Made by a program: the position numbers and the translations under genes
DNA from: DASYAN01 sp036501345
GTDB taxonomy: Bacteria; Chloroflexota; Ktedonobacteria; Ktedonobacterales; Ktedonobacteraceae
Length of the DNA: 8,728 nucleotides
Assembly: GCA_036501345.1 (NCBI GenBank)
Contig: DASYAN010000277.1
Coordinates: 1 to 8,728, forward strand
Direction: 5' to 3'
Notes under the pieces: generated by a model
The model's database searches: none
Told to the model about the DNA's origin: nothing
What the model saw: only the letters and a program-made list of their open reading frames with translations
In this document: positions 6,201 to 8,728 of the stretch, piece after piece
Numbering within the stretch: the first letter of the stretch is position 1
Layout of the letters: each line of letters begins with the position of its first letter

Positions 6201-7895
6201 ATGAAAAAGAGAGAACGGGGCCCGGTGCTTGAAGTCAAAAAAGTGCCTCGCTGGGTGCAATACTTGCTTGATAGTGTGTTGGCTACCATTGGTTCCCTCT
6301 TTGTTACATTGATCATTGCTGTATTTCGGCTCTATCCCTATATCCCTAATATTTCGATTGTCTATTTGTTGGTCGTTTTAGCTCTCGCAAGCACGAGAGG
6401 CCGTTATGCAGCGATCTTTGCATCGCTGGTGGCATTTTTCTCCTTCGACTTTTTCATTGTGCCTCCCTTGTATACTTTTACCATCGCCCGTCCGGAGGAA
6501 TGGATTGCCCTTTTCGTCTTTCTTATCGATGCCATTTTGACGGGACATCTAGCTTCTGCATTACGTCAACGGGCTCGTGAGGCTGCGCGTCGTGAGAGGG
6601 AGACATACACACTCTATGATCTGATGCGTGTGACCACTCGTGAGGAAGAGCCAGCACACCAGCTCCAGGCCATTGCCCAAGCTATCGTCGACGTATTTTC
6701 TTCATGGGGAGTACACGATTGCGCGATTTTGCAGCTGGACCATCATGAGAACATACAAGTGGAAGCAGATGCCTATCAACCTGCAGAGAACATTGCATTG
6801 TCTCGTGATGAACAAGCCATTGTCACATGGGTGATGACGCATGGTCGCAGCATGGAATTCTACGATGATGACGCGCTTCCACCTCTGACATCCGCTCGCT
6901 TTAGGCAGCGCGTTCTCATCCATACGACGGCGGCAGGACATACGGTACGCCGCTCCTTGCATCTGATCCCACTCAAAATGGGACAGAAAGTGGTGGGTGT
7001 GCTTCGCCTACGAGTCCTTGACGGTTCTGGACAGTTAAAGCAGATAGAACGCCAAGAAGAAGAGCGCGATCATCCCAGTGTGCCAGCTACATTTTTCTGG
7101 ACATTCCTGGATCAGGCAGCCGCTCTAATTGAGCGTGTACGTCTCCAACGTGAAAACTTGCGCGTCGAACTTTTGCAGCGTACCGATGCACTACGATCAG
7201 CGCTCCTTTCTTCAGTCTCACATGATCTACGCACTCCGCTGACAGTTATTAAAGCAGCGGCCAGTTCGTTGTTGCAGGAAGATGTCGACTGGGACGAGGA
7301 GGCACAGCGTAGCTTTGCACTCTCTATTGAGCGGGAAGCTGATCGACTCAACCGCTTGGTGGGCAATTTGCTCGATATGTCGCGGATTGAGGATGGCGCA
7401 CTCAAACCTGAGAAAGACTGGTACCAGCTGAAGGCACTCATTCAGGATGTGCTAGACCGCTTACAACCATTAATTCAAGGACGCAAGGTTTCTTTGCACC
7501 TTCCCATAGATCTTCCTCCCGTTGAACTGGACTATCTACAAATCGATCAAGTCCTGACCAATCTGATAGAAAATGCCGTTCGCTATACGCCCCCCGAATC
7601 TCCGATCGAGGTCAGCACACAACTGTCAGGGGACGAGATTATAATCAACGTTGCGGATCGTGGCCCTGGCATTCCTGAGGATGACTATGAACGCATCTTC
7701 GACAAGTTCTACCGTGTGCTCAACACCAAAGATCGTCACCCTACTAGTCCGCCAGGATCAGGTCTGGGATTAGCCGTCTGTAAGGGTCTCGTTGAAGCGC
7801 ACGGAGGCAAAATCTGGGCCGAACCACGATCAGGAGGTGGGACGACCTTCTGCATTGTCTTCCCAGTTAACATACTTGAAGGGAGCGTTGCATGA
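6201..7895 (+). CDS. kdpD-like: KdpD-like sensor histidine kinase, short form
   Basis: This is a membrane sensor kinase that should phosphorylate the adjacent regulator. In order it has a KdpD-type DUF4118 region with four membrane segments (about residues 20-120), a short charged linker, a GAF-like region (about 140-315), a HisKA domain with the phospho-accepting His341 in SHDLRTPL, and an HATPase domain with N-box N458, DRGPGIP at 486-492, FDKFYR at 500-505 and GSGLGL at 519-524. It has 564 residues; E. coli KdpD has about 894, and the missing part is the N-terminal KdpD and Usp modules. I chose ATG 6201 because GGAAAGG (6184-6190) is 10 bases before it. An in-frame GTG at 6174 would add 9 residues but has no well-placed ribosome site. 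The stop overlaps the regulator start, so the two genes are translationally coupled. Potassium or osmotic sensing is inferred from DUF4118 and the context. Confidence 0.85.
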   Translation: MKKRERGPVLEVKKVPRWVQYLLDSVLATIGSLFVTLIIAVFRLYPYIPNISIVYLLVVLALASTRGRYAAIFASLVAFFSFDFFIVPPLYTFTIARPEEWIALFVFLIDAILTGHLASALRQRAREAARRERETYTLYDLMRVTTREEEPAHQLQAIAQAIVDVFSSWGVHDCAILQLDHHENIQVEADAYQPAENIALSRDEQAIVTWVMTHGRSMEFYDDDALPPLTSARFRQRVLIHTTAAGHTVRRSLHLIPLKMGQKVVGVLRLRVLDGSGQLKQIERQEEERDHPSVPATFFWTFLDQAAALIERVRLQRENLRVELLQRTDALRSALLSSVSHDLRTPLTVIKAAASSLLQEDVDWDEEAQRSFALSIEREADRLNRLVGNLLDMSRIEDGALKPEKDWYQLKALIQDVLDRLQPLIQGRKVSLHLPIDLPPVELDYLQIDQVLTNLIENAVRYTPPESPIEVSTQLSGDEIIINVADRGPGIPEDDYERIFDKFYRVLNTKDRHPTSPPGSGLGLAVCKGLVEAHGGKIWAEPRSGGGTTFCIVFPVNILEGSVA

Positions 7896-8602
7896 ATAAG
7901 CAGGGGGGAGCTTACATTCTCGTCGTGGATGACGAAATCGAGATTATTCGTGCCTTGCAGCGCAGCTTAACGGCTCATGGCTATAAAGTGTTCACCGCCA
8001 GAAATGGAGAAGATGCAGTTAAGCTGACATTGCAGCAGCGACCAGATGTGCTATTACTAGACTTGGTATTACCAGGCATAAGTGGTCTGGAGGTCTGTCG
8101 ACGGATTCGTGAAGAGTCCAATGTGCCAATTATTGTGCTCTCGGTCAAGGATACGGAAGGCGATAAGGTCCAAGCGCTCGACCTGGGTGCTGATGATTAT
8201 ATCGCGAAACCCTTTGGGATGAAGGAAGTACTAGCGCGTGTCAGGGTTGCTCTGCGTCACATGGCCCAGGTCCAGACAGGGACTGAACCACTCCTGCTGC
8301 TCGGTTCACTGCAAGTCGATTTTGCTCACCGAAAGGTTCAGGTTGAGGAGCGAGAGGTGAAGTTGACACCGACTGAATACGAACTACTCAAAGTCTTCTT
8401 GGCCCATCGAGGCAAAATTTTGACCAGACAGATGCTCGTAAACCAGCTCTGGGGAATGGAGCCTGAAGCGCCCGAGAAAGCACATCGTCTCCATGTCTAT
8501 GTGGCGCAGTTGCGCCAGAAGCTTGAACCAGTTCCTGACCATCCACGGTTTATCCTCACGGTCCCTGGTGTGGGCTACCGTTTCACTGAAGACGGAGAAT
8601 GA
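7892..8602 (+). CDS. kdpE-like: KdpE-like response regulator, OmpR/PhoB family
   Basis: This is a cytosolic DNA-binding regulator of 236 residues. The receiver domain (about 7-121) has the acidic pair D13/D14, the phospho-acceptor D57 in LLLDLVLPG, Ser84 at the Thr/Ser switch and K106 in the KPF motif. The C-terminal winged helix (about 134-232) has LTPTEYELL (158-166), the recognition region around HRLHVYVAQLRQKL and the closing TVPGVGYRF. All catalytic residues are present. The ATG overlaps the kinase TGA by four bases (ATGA), and AAGGGAG (7879-7885) is 6 bases upstream. The family binds direct repeats spaced about one helical turn apart, which matches the CTCAA array in the divergent region. 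Control of the Usp/permease operon and self-control are inferred; no kdpFABC is present in the window. Confidence 0.9.
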   Translation: MNKQGGAYILVVDDEIEIIRALQRSLTAHGYKVFTARNGEDAVKLTLQQRPDVLLLDLVLPGISGLEVCRRIREESNVPIIVLSVKDTEGDKVQALDLGADDYIAKPFGMKEVLARVRVALRHMAQVQTGTEPLLLLGSLQVDFAHRKVQVEEREVKLTPTEYELLKVFLAHRGKILTRQMLVNQLWGMEPEAPEKAHRLHVYVAQLRQKLEPVPDHPRFILTVPGVGYRFTEDGE

Positions 8603-8603
8603 T

Positions 8604-8699
8604 TATAAGCATCATCAAATGGCGTTGCGCCTGAAGGCAGCTCTGCTATTCTGCCCAGGAGTTGCAGTCTTGAACTTGCCACAGCATATACATACTTGA
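8604..8699 (+). pseudogene. relic of a KimA-like permease C-terminus
   Basis: Right after the regulator stop, in a different frame, the sequence reads YKHHQMALRLKAALL, then PGVAVLNLPQH, and stops at 8697-8699. This aligns along its length with the last 30 or so residues of the KimA-like permease in this window (LHNQTALQLKTAFL, PSIVVTNIPQH). Nothing upstream in this frame resembles the rest of the domain, since that DNA is the regulator gene. It is therefore best read as the remnant of a permease gene that once lay downstream of the regulator, mostly deleted. An ATG at 8619 could give a 26-residue peptide, but no well-placed ribosome site precedes it. Confidence 0.6.
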
Positions 8700-8706
8700 G
8701 TGCTGT
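8681..8706 (+). other. weak inverted repeat at the window end
   Basis: ACAGCA (8681-8686) and TGCTGT (8701-8706) could pair across a 14-base loop. No T-run follows, so a rho-independent terminator for the kinase/regulator pair is not supported. The remaining bases to 8728 show nothing else. Confidence 0.15.
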
Positions 8707-8728
8707 AGTAGATAGAGCCACATTTTCT

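Noticed and set aside
8493..8603. upstream part of the frame that contains the permease relic, read as one protein
   Set aside because: That part overlaps the conserved winged-helix end of the regulator gene and shows no similarity to permeases; only the part after 8604 does.

Overview
The window looks like bacterial chromosome of moderate GC with dense, short-spaced genes and ordinary Shine-Dalgarno sites. The protein set (Hsp20, DedA, TerC, a KimA-type permease with Usp-like cytosolic domains, a stand-alone Usp-like protein, and a shortened KdpD/KdpE-like pair) fits a soil Chloroflexota, most likely Ktedonobacteria. That placement is from remembered gene style, not a search. I see no rRNA, tRNA, CRISPR array or intact mobile element.

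Layout: bases 1-230 are an upstream flank with a promoter-like site. A small heat-shock protein gene (231-641, +) converges on a minus-strand series: dedA-family (657-1334), terC-family (1449-2390), a large KimA-like potassium permease (2513-5077) and a Usp-like gene (5092-5679). The Usp gene and the permease are 14 bases apart and look like one operon, transcribed usp first. A 40-base inverted repeat lies between the permease and terC. About 520 bases of non-coding DNA (5680-6200) separate this operon from a divergent two-component pair: a KdpD-like histidine kinase (6201-7895, +) and a KdpE-like regulator (7892-8602, +), which overlap by 4 bases. After the regulator stop there is a short relic matching the C-terminus of a KimA-like permease (about 8604-8699).

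The main result is a candidate potassium-homeostasis locus in a non-standard form. A KdpD/KdpE-type sensor pair, without kdpFABC in view, sits back to back with a KimA-type K+ importer. The permease carries two tandem copies of the KimA cytosolic domain and an 83-residue N-terminal extension. The kinase lacks the N-terminal KdpD and Usp sensor modules of classical KdpD, while a separate Usp-like protein is co-transcribed with the permease. The shared intergenic region holds a phased array of CTCAA motifs: pairs 11 bases apart, repeated every 32 bases, with one further box inverted toward the kinase. This is the geometry expected for an OmpR/PhoB-class regulator, so the adjacent KdpE-like protein is the obvious candidate to bind it. 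The functional link is inference; the repeats, domain duplication and gene order are directly visible.
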